Source of the DNA: Aliiglaciecola sp. M165
Lineage (GTDB): Bacteria > Pseudomonadota > Gammaproteobacteria > Enterobacterales > Alteromonadaceae
DNA length: 64,000 bases
Assembly: GCF_007197995.1 (NCBI RefSeq)
Contig: NZ_VKKH01000005.1
Coordinates: forward strand, 124,001-188,000
Reading direction: 5' to 3'
How positions within the stretch are numbered: position 1 is the first letter of the stretch; every line of letters starts with the position of its first letter. A program made the translations under genes and the position numbers. The notes under the pieces are model-generated. The model was given only the letters and a program-made list of their open reading frames with translations, made no database searches and had not been told where the DNA came from. Of this stretch, positions 27,608-35,879 are shown in pieces.

Positions 27608-29008
27608 TTAAACTTGGTTGATGGGAATAGTAACCACCACTTCAAAACCATTATTCACACAGTTTTGCGCTTTGATGTCTCCACCATGCAACAAAATAGC
27701 TTGTTTGACGATTGCTAAGCCTAATCCCACTCCTCCCGTTTCTCGGGTTCGAGAAGTAGACGATCGGTAAAAAGGCTCAAACATTTTTGTGAGGTCAGCC
27801 GAGTCTACGCCTGCCCCATCGTCTTTTACACGAATAACTAGTTTAGCTGTTTGCTGCTCAAATGACATTTCAACTTTAGTCGAAGAATATTTGAGTCCGT
27901 TATTTAATAGGTTACGCACGGCACTAGCGAGTAATTGCGGATAACACGACAGTCTTAGCTGGGGAATATCTTGCACATCCAAATCTTTACCTAAATTTTG
28001 TGCTTCAAAGCGACAATCATTGCACACAGGCTCTAACACACTCGCTAAATCTACCTGTTGTAAATCATCCACTGGCACATTCGCTTCCAGCCTGGACAGT
28101 TTGAGCACCTGTTCAATCATGTGGTCAATTTGGGTCGCTTCTTTTTCGATTCTTTGCAACTGCTTAATAATGTTGTCCGGGATAGTATCTTGATTATTGT
28201 GGGCGATTCCGATGGCTAACTGCAATCGCGCTAAAGGTGAACGAAGCTCATGAGAAATATCAGCAACAAGACGTTTCTGACCGTCAATCAAGTCACTCAA
28301 ACGTTTTGTCATTTGATTGAAGCCTTTACCCAAATCACCTAATTCGTCACCGCGCACTGAGGCAATATCCTCTTGTTGTGAAAGATCGCCTTGAGCCACT
28401 TTCTTGGCACTTTTTTGCAACGACCGAATAGGCTTAACCAATGTCCAGGTAAACATTGCACACAACGCTGCGCTGATAACTAGCGCAATAGTGGTTAGCA
28501 ATACGGGATTAGCTCTGGCAAGTTGACGAATGGATCCTGTAGGTTTAGGGCGGCCGGCAAATAGCGCATAGTTTTTACCATTGATGACCATTTTTTGTGG
28601 CCCGAAAAAAACTCCGGCCGAGGTGTCAATTTTGTATGCCTGTTGTTGTTCAATGAGATCAAGAAAGGGGCCTTTCAACGGGCCTAAACGTCTTGGAAAG
28701 CCATAGATAAATTCTCGACTTTGTTGCTCGATCAATAATAACGCTAATTTGTCCCGTTGCCCTGCTCTTCTGAGTACCAAAGACAAATTTGCATCTGGCC
28801 TGCGCTGCGTAATCACCCTTATTCGAAATGCGATTTGTTCAATTTGCGCCGCATGTTCAGCTTGAATCGGGCGAACCGAGTAACTTCCTGATACTTGCTT
28901 TGCCGTCCACGCCCCTATCAGTACCAACAATATAGCCGCTAGCCAAAACCACAAAAAAATCCGCCCAAATAAACTGTTAATGGGGTTAGCTTTTTTTACC
29001 CAATTCAC
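27608..29008 (-). CDS. cpxA: CpxA-type envelope-stress sensor histidine kinase
   Basis: 466 residues. Two membrane helices (about 15-35 and 165-190) flank a periplasmic sensor domain of ~130 residues. Then come HAMP (about 190-245), HisKA with phospho-His in DISHELRSPLARLQ, and an HATPase domain with NLLNNGLKYS, DDGAGVD and GVGLGLAIVK. It phosphorylates the adjacent regulator. The start is GTG overlapping the cpxR stop as GTGA. The gene order cpxR-cpxA with divergent cpxP identifies the system. Confidence 0.93.
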   Translation of the reverse strand: MNWVKKANPINSLFGRIFLWFWLAAILLVLIGAWTAKQVSGSYSVRPIQAEHAAQIEQIAFRIRVITQRRPDANLSLVLRRAGQRDKLALLLIEQQSREFIYGFPRRLGPLKGPFLDLIEQQQAYKIDTSAGVFFGPQKMVINGKNYALFAGRPKPTGSIRQLARANPVLLTTIALVISAALCAMFTWTLVKPIRSLQKSAKKVAQGDLSQQEDIASVRGDELGDLGKGFNQMTKRLSDLIDGQKRLVADISHELRSPLARLQLAIGIAHNNQDTIPDNIIKQLQRIEKEATQIDHMIEQVLKLSRLEANVPVDDLQQVDLASVLEPVCNDCRFEAQNLGKDLDVQDIPQLRLSCYPQLLASAVRNLLNNGLKYSSTKVEMSFEQQTAKLVIRVKDDGAGVDSADLTKMFEPFYRSSTSRTRETGGVGLGLAIVKQAILLHGGDIKAQNCVNNGFEVVVTIPINQV

Positions 29009-29700
29009 GTGTGCGCCACAAACAAATAGCCTGTGCCTCTGACCGTTTTGATTTTTTCTAGCGTTGAATGTTCGGCCAATTTGCGCCTAATGTTACTCAG
29101 GTGCATATCGATACTCCGGTCAAATGCCATCAGTTTTCTACCCATGACTTTTTCACTGATATCTTGTTTACTGACAATATGCCCACTATTGATCATTAAT
29201 AAATGCAGAATTAAAAACTCGGTTGCCGTCATCTCAATGTTGATGTTTGAACAACTGACCGATTGCGTCGACGGTGTAATTGTCAGGTCATCAATTTGAA
29301 TTTGTTGTTGAGAACTGCTTGCAGGAAGATAATCCATTCGGCGCACAATGGCTTTGATTCGGGCTGACAATTCTCGGTGATTAAATGGCTTGGGCAAATA
29401 ATCATCAGCCCCCAGCTCCAACCCAAACACTTTATCAAAATCATCACCTTTAGCCGTGAGCATCAACACAGGAGTCAAGTGACTTTGTCGAAGACGTTTG
29501 AGCACTTCAAAACCATCAAGTTTGGGCAACATCACGTCTAACAGGATCAGATCGTAATGGTTATGACTGGTGGCTTTGTTTAACCCCTCTTCACCATCGT
29601 GTGCCAAATCAATTTCATAACCTTGAGGCGTGAGATATTCACACAATAAGGTTGTGAGTTCTTTGTCGTCATCAATGATCAGCAGAGTCTTTGTTTGCAT
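29005..29700 (-). CDS. cpxR: CpxR-type response regulator
   Basis: 231 residues. The receiver domain has IIDDDKELT, the phospho-accepting Asp in LILLDVMLP and Lys in YLPKPFN; the C-terminus is an OmpR-type winged helix ending in VRGTGYLF. The ATG at 29700 is chosen because it gives the standard length and N-terminus; a start 33 codons upstream adds non-homologous sequence. It would activate envelope-stress genes and probably its own operon through the paired GTAAA sites upstream. Confidence 0.94.
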   Translation of the reverse strand: MQTKTLLIIDDDKELTTLLCEYLTPQGYEIDLAHDGEEGLNKATSHNHYDLILLDVMLPKLDGFEVLKRLRQSHLTPVLMLTAKGDDFDKVFGLELGADDYLPKPFNHRELSARIKAIVRRMDYLPASSSQQQIQIDDLTITPSTQSVSCSNINIEMTATEFLILHLLMINSGHIVSKQDISEKVMGRKLMAFDRSIDMHLSNIRRKLAEHSTLEKIKTVRGTGYLFVAHT

Positions 29701-29770
29701 AGTTTCTTTTCTTAAAGTTTTAACACAGTTTAAGTGAGTGCTCTTTTTGCTTGAAGTGCGCCAAACACTC

Positions 29771-29824
29771 TTTACACAAGCTTTACACTCGCCAGACACT
29801 TCTTTGCACTGACTTTTCTATAAT
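29771..29824 (+). promoter_or_regulatory. CpxR box and cpxP promoter
   Basis: Two TTTAC repeats at 29771-29775 and 29782-29786 read GTAAA-N6-GTAAA on the minus strand, matching the CpxR consensus apart from a spacer one base longer than the usual five. A perfect -10 TATAAT lies at 29819-29824 with no good -35, as expected for an activator-dependent promoter. The box sits about 45-60 bp upstream of the inferred start and lies between cpxR and cpxP, so it could serve both. Confidence 0.75.
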
Positions 29825-29906
29825 CCTCATCAATGAATAAAGCCGTCGCCATTGCCACGTTATTTCCAATGGCTTCGATTACCGATAGGTCAATTTTAAG
29901 GATACT

Positions 29907-30698
29907 ATGATGCAGACAAAAACACTTTTCCAGCGTTCATTACTAGCCGTTGCGACAGCAGCATTAATAACTTCGCTACCTGTCATTGCCCACAATGCTG
30001 AACAACCACCAATGAAAAAAATCCTTAGACAGTTGGATTTAACCGACCAACAGCGCGCTCAAGTACGAAATTTAATGCAAGAAGTTCGCAGTGATGCTCA
30101 AACAGTGCATCAGGATCAGGCGTTAATTAAAGAGCAACTAAAGAACGCGATTCAAGCGCAAAACTGGAATGAAGAGGTTGTCACTGCACTAATTTTGCAA
30201 AAGCAAACAGCCAAAGAAAAGTTAGCACTTACTCGCGCAGTCAGCCAAAACACGCTTTGGAATCAACTAGATGATCAACAACAAGAAAAGTTCGAAAGCC
30301 TTGTAGATAAACGTCAAAAACGCGATCGCAATCGAGCACCTTTGCGTCGTTTTGAACCACTAAATCTTAGTCAAGAACAGTATTCAGAAATTGAAGCGCT
30401 TATCAATCGCCAAAAGGAACAGATCACAGAACAACAAAAAGTGAGCAAACCGTTTCGTAAACAACAAGTCGAGCTAATCCAAGCAGATGATTTTAATCAA
30501 CAAGCATGGCTAGCGTCTCATCAAACCATGCAGAGTATGCAATTAGAGTTGGCCGTTAATGTTGCCCATACCCGCCACAAAATATGGAATATCCTGACGC
30601 CGGATCAACAGCTCAAAATGCAAGAAGTGGCGCAAAAACGCCAACAAAAAATTGAAGATAAAAAACGTAAGATGGAACAACGGAAAGGCAGGATGTAA
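29907..30698 (+). CDS. cpxP: CpxP/Spy-family periplasmic stress protein
   Basis: 263 residues, longer than E. coli CpxP. A signal peptide ends near PVIAHN. The mature chain is helical, charged and Gln-rich, with three LTxxQ-type motifs: LDLTDQQRAQV, LNLSQEQYSEI and LTPDQQLKMQ, where E. coli has two. This suggests a duplicated LTxxQ domain. Family members damp CpxA signalling and act as chaperones. It is divergent from cpxRA with a CpxR box between. A ribosome site (AAGGAT) precedes two adjacent ATGs. Confidence 0.88.
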   Translation: MMQTKTLFQRSLLAVATAALITSLPVIAHNAEQPPMKKILRQLDLTDQQRAQVRNLMQEVRSDAQTVHQDQALIKEQLKNAIQAQNWNEEVVTALILQKQTAKEKLALTRAVSQNTLWNQLDDQQQEKFESLVDKRQKRDRNRAPLRRFEPLNLSQEQYSEIEALINRQKEQITEQQKVSKPFRKQQVELIQADDFNQQAWLASHQTMQSMQLELAVNVAHTRHKIWNILTPDQQLKMQEVAQKRQQKIEDKKRKMEQRKGRM

Positions 30699-30941
30699 GC
30701 TTGCCTTATTGCGTTGCATGTTCATCAATCTAGAGTCATGGCGAAGGGAAACTGTTGGCTCTTTACCCGAGCGGCCTAATCTTTCGAGAACGGGTCGTTG
30801 GAGGTTTTAGCATTCTGATTTATTCAATTGGGCGGCGAGACGATATTCACCCGAAAAAAAGCGTTTTTTTAGCAGTAGAAAGCAGGATTATTTTAGGCTG
30901 ACTAAAATCAAGTGTTTTGACACCTTGACTCTAGTATAAAA

Positions 30942-30971
30942 GTAAAAAGGGAGGCTTAGCTCCCTTTTTAC
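30942..30971. terminator. Bidirectional intrinsic terminator
   Basis: Perfect 12-bp arms (GTAAAAAGGGAG / CTCCCTTTTTAC) with a 6-nt loop. The arms' own A and T runs give a U tract on both strands, serving cpxP from the left and the PEP-CTERM gene from the right. The 240 bp between cpxP and this hairpin hold nothing else I recognise. Confidence 0.85.
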
Positions 30972-30985
30972 AAGCAAGCCAGTGA

Positions 30986-31756
30986 TTACACTCGCTTAAA
31001 TCTGCGCATTGCTAATAAGGCTATGGCCAATAAGCTAATTGAAGCGGGTTCTGGTACCTCTACCGCGTTTAAGGCAATCTCGCCACCGAAATAATTTCTT
31101 TGGGTTAAACCGCTAACGACGAATGAGTCGAGGGTATTCCCATTTCTATCGAACTGGATCATGCCTAGATTCACACGGTTATAAGCCCAAAAGGTATCGC
31201 TTGCGCTCTCATATGCTAACCCAACCAAAGACCCAGTTAAATCAAAGCTTCCCAATAGGTTACCAGACAAATCATAGTTAGAAATTGTGGAACCGAAAGT
31301 CGATATAAATAAGCTATCAGTAATAGGGTCGTAAGAGATTCCAGAGCCCGATTCGGTTAAATCAAAAAGCACACGTTGATTTGACCAATCTTCGTTAGCG
31401 ACGGTAACAGAGTTAACAACGCCGCAGCACTCAACCCCATAATTCACTCCTATGCCAGACGCACCATCGAGTAGTTGAGAAAAAGCATTACCACCAACCG
31501 ACGTATTACCCGTAGCATTGCCGGCCAAATCATACTCAGTTGCACCATTATCATCACGGTGACCCAACCATATCGTATCTCTAACAGAGATTGGATAGCC
31601 GAGATTGAAGGTGGTGTACTCATTAACTACACTCGTGCCTTGGATCTCTACCAAAATACTGGCATCACCATCAGCAAGGAAGTAGCTTTGCAATAAACCA
31701 GCATTCGCAAAACTCATGGTCAAAAAGCACGATAGACCTAACAGAAATTTTTTCAT
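30986..31756 (-). CDS. PEP-CTERM sorting-domain exported protein
   Basis: 256 residues. A signal peptide ends at FANA. The body has repeated short blocks (WLGHRDDNGATEYDLAGN, ISNYDLSGNLLGSFDLTG, IQFDRNGNTLDSFVVSG) suggesting a small beta-propeller. The C-terminus is a PEP-CTERM signal: VPEPASISLLAIALLAMRR, that is a PEP motif, hydrophobic helix and basic tail, recognised by exosortase. The likely destination is the outer surface or exopolysaccharide matrix. No exosortase or EPS gene is in the window. The function of the body is unknown. Confidence 0.9.
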   Translation of the reverse strand: MKKFLLGLSCFLTMSFANAGLLQSYFLADGDASILVEIQGTSVVNEYTTFNLGYPISVRDTIWLGHRDDNGATEYDLAGNATGNTSVGGNAFSQLLDGASGIGVNYGVECCGVVNSVTVANEDWSNQRVLFDLTESGSGISYDPITDSLFISTFGSTISNYDLSGNLLGSFDLTGSLVGLAYESASDTFWAYNRVNLGMIQFDRNGNTLDSFVVSGLTQRNYFGGEIALNAVEVPEPASISLLAIALLAMRRFKRV

Positions 31757-31924
31757 TATTTTTTGTCCTTTATAATCAGTAAATTCATAAAAGAATCATT
31801 CTGATTATTGGATCAGCACAAACAATGCCATTCCGTAACCAATTGATTTAAATGCACAAATTATTTCACGAATTAACTTACTGTAAATGAATCCGACACA
31901 ATTCACTGTGCATCACACAATCTA

Positions 31925-32344
31925 TTAGTAATCAGGAATAAACCTTTGATATTCGTCACTGCTAAACAAAGGAGAGGTGATTAGTAAATCTGCGGTGGAG
32001 CGACTGCACGCAACAGGCAGATTCCATACGGAGCACAGGCGCAGTAACGCTTTAACGTCTGGGTCATGAGGCGCAGGATTGAGTGGATCCCAGAAAAATA
32101 TCAAGCAATCTAGTTTTCTTTCTGCGATCAGTGCACCGATTTGTTGGTCGCCGCCTAATGGGCCACTTTTAAAACGATGAATCGACAAGGACAATTTGTC
32201 AGCCAACAATCCACCTGTTGTACCCGTAGCAACTAAGTCATGTTTTTTGAGTTGTTCAATATGGTCACCTGCCCACTCAACCAGTTCGCTTTTTTTATGA
32301 TCATGTGCGACAAGCGCAATGGTTTTTTTGACAAAATTTCCCAT
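31925..32344 (-). CDS. mgsA: Methylglyoxal synthase
   Basis: 139 residues, slightly shorter at the C-terminus than E. coli MgsA. It converts dihydroxyacetone phosphate to methylglyoxal and phosphate when sugar phosphates accumulate. [16 protein letters not shown] (phosphate loop), [14 protein letters not shown] with the catalytic Asp, and [20 protein letters not shown] are all conserved. It begins 5 bp after the kelch gene, so it probably shares the argE transcript, an unusual setting. 168 bp separates it from the PEP-CTERM gene downstream. Confidence 0.96.
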   Translation of the reverse strand: MGNFVKKTIALVAHDHKKSELVEWAGDHIEQLKKHDLVATGTTGGLLADKLSLSIHRFKSGPLGGDQQIGALIAERKLDCLIFFWDPLNPAPHDPDVKALLRLCSVWNLPVACSRSTADLLITSPLFSSDEYQRFIPDY

Positions 32345-32349
32345 TTAAT

Positions 32350-33399
32350 TTATTCCAAGTCTGAAAGCTTTATCTGTGTAACAGTATTTAACACTTGTTG
32401 ATTTTTACCCATTCCACCAATAATAAGCAATTGATCTTTATCGTTAATTAGACCTCTGTGATCCATTGTTGCGGCTTTTGTGCTGGAAATGTTCCACTTC
32501 ATTGTGTCTAGATTAAAAATCCAAACTTGGTTATCCGCCTTTGATGGCTGTCCATCATAGCCAATCCCGTTATAGTTGTATGGATTATCCGAACCACCAG
32601 CAAAATATAGTGTGTCTCCGACATGAGTGGCGGCCATTCGATAACGCGCAGTACCGGTTGGATGAGGCAGCGTGCGCCAATCAATTTTATAGATGTCGTC
32701 CGTAATTGTACCAATGTAACAGGCAGATTCGGCGGCAAATCCCCTTCGCTTGTTCGCTTCAGGCACAACTGCCACACCATCACAAACAACCATTTTATTT
32801 ACTGATATGGCACCAGCATGTCCAAATACCGGTTTGCCTAAAAACGGTGATGCCTGGCGCCAAGAATCAGTTTGGGTATCGTAAACCTGAACGAGATTCA
32901 CATTGCCGTCGTTGTGCCAACCACTGACAAGATAAATATAACGTTCTTGGTGCACCAGAGCGACAGCATCGTCTACCGGAACAGGCATCGCTGCTAATTT
33001 GATGTAGTTGTCTTGTACCACGTCATATTTAAAATTATCTGGACTGGATATTTCGGTGTGGTCTGCAGCCACCGTATAGCCACCAAATAAATACACATGT
33101 TGTTTGATGCCAACCGCAATACTTGCAAGACGACCTTTGAGTGGTAAAGACGAAGGAACTGATGTTTTTTGTTGCCAACTATTTTCACCGATTTTCAAAG
33201 CCCACACTTTATTGTGAATATCTTTGTAATCACGTCCCGCGCCGAGTCCCATCATGGAGACTAGATAGTCACCATGTTCAGTTTTTACAAAGGCTACAGC
33301 GTTGTTCGAGACAGGTTCTGGCAGCGGTGGATACGATGCATAAGAGAGGTTGATTGAGAGCAAAGCAGAGATAAAAAACGTGATTTTTTTTAATAGCAT
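32350..33399 (-). CDS. Exported kelch-repeat protein
   Basis: 349 residues. A signal peptide ends near LSYA. At least five kelch-type blocks follow (VYLFGGYTV, IYLVSGWHN, TLYFAGGSDN, LLIIGGMGKN and tryptophan-terminated turns), giving a six-bladed propeller. It resembles NanM-type mutarotases or galactose-oxidase-like propellers, but no catalytic residues can be assigned. It starts inside argE (10-bp overlap) and ends 5 bp before mgsA. A sugar-related role is possible but unproven. Confidence 0.85.
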   Translation of the reverse strand: MLLKKITFFISALLSINLSYASYPPLPEPVSNNAVAFVKTEHGDYLVSMMGLGAGRDYKDIHNKVWALKIGENSWQQKTSVPSSLPLKGRLASIAVGIKQHVYLFGGYTVAADHTEISSPDNFKYDVVQDNYIKLAAMPVPVDDAVALVHQERYIYLVSGWHNDGNVNLVQVYDTQTDSWRQASPFLGKPVFGHAGAISVNKMVVCDGVAVVPEANKRRGFAAESACYIGTITDDIYKIDWRTLPHPTGTARYRMAATHVGDTLYFAGGSDNPYNYNGIGYDGQPSKADNQVWIFNLDTMKWNISSTKAATMDHRGLINDKDQLLIIGGMGKNQQVLNTVTQIKLSDLE

Positions 33400-34535
33400 A
33401 TGTGATGGATCATCTTGTTGAGTAAGGTCACTGTTGGTGCGACATAATCCAGCGAAATGAACTCATCAGGCTGATGCGCCTGTTCAATACTACCGGGACC
33501 TAATACTAATGTATCGCAGCCCAACATATTGATAAAGGGTGCCTCGGTTGCATAGTTGGCATTTTGCATCGAAAATCCCGTCAAGGTCTCCGCTAAATCA
33601 ACAATATCGTGTTCGTTTTTACAAGCAAATGCTGGGGAAGAATCGTACATCGATGTGCGTAATATTCGATTAGGATACTGCTTATAGACGGGAGCCAACG
33701 CATCATCAATCATACGGACAGCCTGTTCATCACTTAGCCCAGGTACACAGCGCAAATCAAAATTTAATTTACAATGGCCGCAAATTCGATTCTCGGCATC
33801 ACCACCGTGCACATGCCCTAAATTCAGCGTCGCTTGAGGCACGGTAAAACTCTCATCACGATAATTCAGTGCTAAATTGTCACGTAACTCCAGCAAAGAA
33901 TGAATGGCCTTGTGCATAATTTCAATGGCATTCACGCCTTTTTCTGGGTCACTGGAATGCCCTGATTGACCGGCAATTTCAAGGCTTTGCCCCATGTGCC
34001 CCTTGTGCTTTCCTATGGGCTTAAGCTCTGTGGGTTCACCAATAATGGCCATTTCAGGCTTAATCAATTGCTGGCTTGCAAAAAAGCGCGCTCCGGCCAT
34101 GGTGGTTTCTTCGTCAGCGGTGGCTAAGATAAAAAGTGGTTTTTTAATTTTATCTAACTCTAAAGTTTGAATAGCTTCGAAGATAAATGCAAAAAAGCCC
34201 TTCATGTCACAGGTTCCTAACCCGTATAATCGGTTGTCTTGATGTTTAAGTTTAAAGGGATCACTGTTCCATCGCCCTTCATCAAAAGGCACCGTATCTG
34301 AATGTCCTGCCAGCAACAATCCGCCTTCTCCAGACCCTACTTGCGCCAACAGATTATATTTGTTTCGGGCATTGGGTACTTTTTGAATAGAAATTCTAAA
34401 ACCAATATCAGCAAAAAGATTACTTAAATAGTCGATGATCTGCTTATTTGATTGATCAATACGTTCTTCCATCGCACTAATTGACGGGATAGAGATGATT
34501 TTTTCATAAATATCTAAGAAAGTACGATTTCGCAT
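33390..34535 (-). CDS. argE: Acetylornithine deacetylase
   Basis: 381 residues, the standard length. It hydrolyses N-acetylornithine to ornithine and acetate, the defining step of the linear arginine pathway. M20 zinc-peptidase residues are visible: LLLAGHSDTVPF, the bridging Asp in LYGLGTCDMKGF, ATADEETTMAGA with the catalytic Glu pair, and GEPTELKP. The ATG has an AAGGG site. It is divergent from argC across 297 bp, and its 5' end sits against candidate ARG boxes. Confidence 0.96.
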   Translation of the reverse strand: MRNRTFLDIYEKIISIPSISAMEERIDQSNKQIIDYLSNLFADIGFRISIQKVPNARNKYNLLAQVGSGEGGLLLAGHSDTVPFDEGRWNSDPFKLKHQDNRLYGLGTCDMKGFFAFIFEAIQTLELDKIKKPLFILATADEETTMAGARFFASQQLIKPEMAIIGEPTELKPIGKHKGHMGQSLEIAGQSGHSSDPEKGVNAIEIMHKAIHSLLELRDNLALNYRDESFTVPQATLNLGHVHGGDAENRICGHCKLNFDLRCVPGLSDEQAVRMIDDALAPVYKQYPNRILRTSMYDSSPAFACKNEHDIVDLAETLTGFSMQNANYATEAPFINMLGCDTLVLGPGSIEQAHQPDEFISLDYVAPTVTLLNKMIHHICY

Positions 34536-34545
34536 AAAAACCCTT

Positions 34546-34580
34546 AATATATTTATTCACTTTTATTGCATATTTATATC
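34546..34580. promoter_or_regulatory. Candidate tandem ARG boxes (ArgR operator) between argE and argC
   Basis: Two AT-rich, partly palindromic 14-mers (34546-34559, ending in ATTCA; 34567-34580, starting TGCAT) are spaced exactly 21 bp apart, the spacing of ArgR double operators. Each matches only about half of the TGAATNNNNATTCA consensus. They overlap the expected argE promoter. Confidence 0.4.
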
Positions 34581-34672
34581 ATTAGTGGCAAGCTACGTCT
34601 ATCCAAGTGATGAAAGCAAGATCACAAATACAGATTAAACCTTATATTGACGATTGAGAACAAATTAAAAAG

Positions 34673-34729
34673 ATGACACAGAATTTTTCCCTGCCTTGCT
34701 ACGTTCGCGCATTCATGCGACGAAAATGA
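34673..34729 (+). CDS. Candidate arginine leader peptide (18 codons)
   Basis: ATG to TGA encodes MTQNFSLPCYVRAFMRRK, with arginine codons at positions 12, 16 and 17 (CGC, CGA, CGA), the last two just before the stop. It ends 16 nt upstream of a strong intrinsic terminator hairpin that itself precedes argC. An internal ATG at 34715 would give MRRK. The ribosome site is weak (AAAAAG). The Arg codons lie in a local stem (34704-34724). This layout is that of ribosome-mediated attenuation, inferred from sequence only. Confidence 0.55.
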   Translation: MTQNFSLPCYVRAFMRRK

Positions 34730-34745
34730 GACCTGTTGCGTAGCT

Positions 34746-34799
34746 CGCTCTTTACCTTTGATTTAGGGTAGTGTTCAAAGGTAAAGAGCGCTTTTTTTT
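34746..34799 (+). terminator. Intrinsic terminator in the argC leader (attenuator candidate)
   Basis: A 16-bp perfect stem (CGCTCTTTACCTTTGA with its complement at 34775-34790), a 13-nt loop, then C and eight T. It lies 33 nt before the argC ATG on the argC strand. No plus-strand gene lies upstream, since argE points the other way, so it must act on a short leader RNA or an independent small RNA. Confidence 0.88.
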
Positions 34800-34832
34800 C
34801 CACTTTTTTAAACTCTATTTTATTGGTTATTA

Positions 34833-35879
34833 ATGATGTTCAAAGCATGTGTTATTGGCGCTAGTGGATATACTGGTGCCGAATTAGCAAAACTAATTGA
34901 AGACCATCCGCACTTTGAATTAGCGGGTTTGTTTGTTTCACCAGCAAGTCAGGAAGCGCATAAACCGATAAGTGCACTACATCCTTGGCTGCAAAGTTAT
35001 GTTGATCACACGCTAGTCCCTATCAGTGATGAGAAGCTTATCGAATTGGCTGAATCTATGGATGCCATTTTCCTTGCAACCCCACATGAAGCCAGCCACG
35101 ATTGGGGCGCTATGTTGGTCAATGCCAAAGCTAAAGTATTTGATTTATCTGGTGCCTTTCGGCTCAAAGATAACAAGATTTTTGAGCAATTTTATGGGTT
35201 TAAACATGCCCACGCCACATTGCTGAACGAGGCAGTGTATGGACTAGCCGAATGGTATGCAGATGATATTGCTAAAGCGAAATTTGTGGCGGTTCCAGGA
35301 TGTTATCCCACTGCATCGCTGCTTGCACTTAAACCTCTTGCCCAGGCAGGGCTCATTGACAAACAGGTGCTACCTATTATTAACGCGGTGTCTGGTGTAA
35401 GTGGTGCGGGCCGTAAAGCGGCATTGAGCAATAGTTTTTGTGAAGTCAGCCTGCAGGCTTACGGTGTACTTGGACATCGCCATCAACCTGAAATTAGTCA
35501 GTACTTGGGTGACCAAGTCATTTTTACGCCGCACCTAGGCGATTTTAAACGAGGCATCCTTGCCACCATAACAGTAAAACTCGTCGGAAAAACAGCACAA
35601 AACCAAATCGATGATGCTTATCAAAGCGCCTATTTAGAAAGTCCGCTCATTCGCTTGATGAAGCAGTTTCCGAAATTGGATAATGTTGTTCGCACACCTT
35701 TTTGCGACCTTGCTTGGAAATTCGATCCGGGGTCTGGATATCTTGTGATCGGTAGTGCCATTGATAACCTGTTAAAAGGTGCAGCATCTCAAGCAATACA
35801 ATGCGCTAATTTAGCCTTCAATATGAAAAGCCACACCTCGTTGGCAAAACCTGCTTTGGTCGAAGGAGCAAAGCCATGA
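34833..35879 (+). CDS. argC: N-acetyl-gamma-glutamyl-phosphate reductase
   Basis: 348 residues. It reduces N-acetylglutamyl phosphate to the semialdehyde with NADPH. The nucleotide-binding start reads VIGASGYTGAELAKL; the catalytic Cys is in AVPGCYPTASLLAL, and GHRHQPEI carries the conserved His. It is the first structural gene of argCBFGH-argA. Its stop overlaps the argB ATG by 4 bp. Transcription is probably controlled through the upstream ARG boxes and leader terminator. Confidence 0.97.
   Translation: MMFKACVIGASGYTGAELAKLIEDHPHFELAGLFVSPASQEAHKPISALHPWLQSYVDHTLVPISDEKLIELAESMDAIFLATPHEASHDWGAMLVNAKAKVFDLSGAFRLKDNKIFEQFYGFKHAHATLLNEAVYGLAEWYADDIAKAKFVAVPGCYPTASLLALKPLAQAGLIDKQVLPIINAVSGVSGAGRKAALSNSFCEVSLQAYGVLGHRHQPEISQYLGDQVIFTPHLGDFKRGILATITVKLVGKTAQNQIDDAYQSAYLESPLIRLMKQFPKLDNVVRTPFCDLAWKFDPGSGYLVIGSAIDNLLKGAASQAIQCANLAFNMKSHTSLAKPALVEGAKP

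Noticed and set aside
29701-29799. 33-residue extension of CpxR
   Set aside because: It gives a non-homologous N-terminus and an unusual length; it approaches the CpxR box region.
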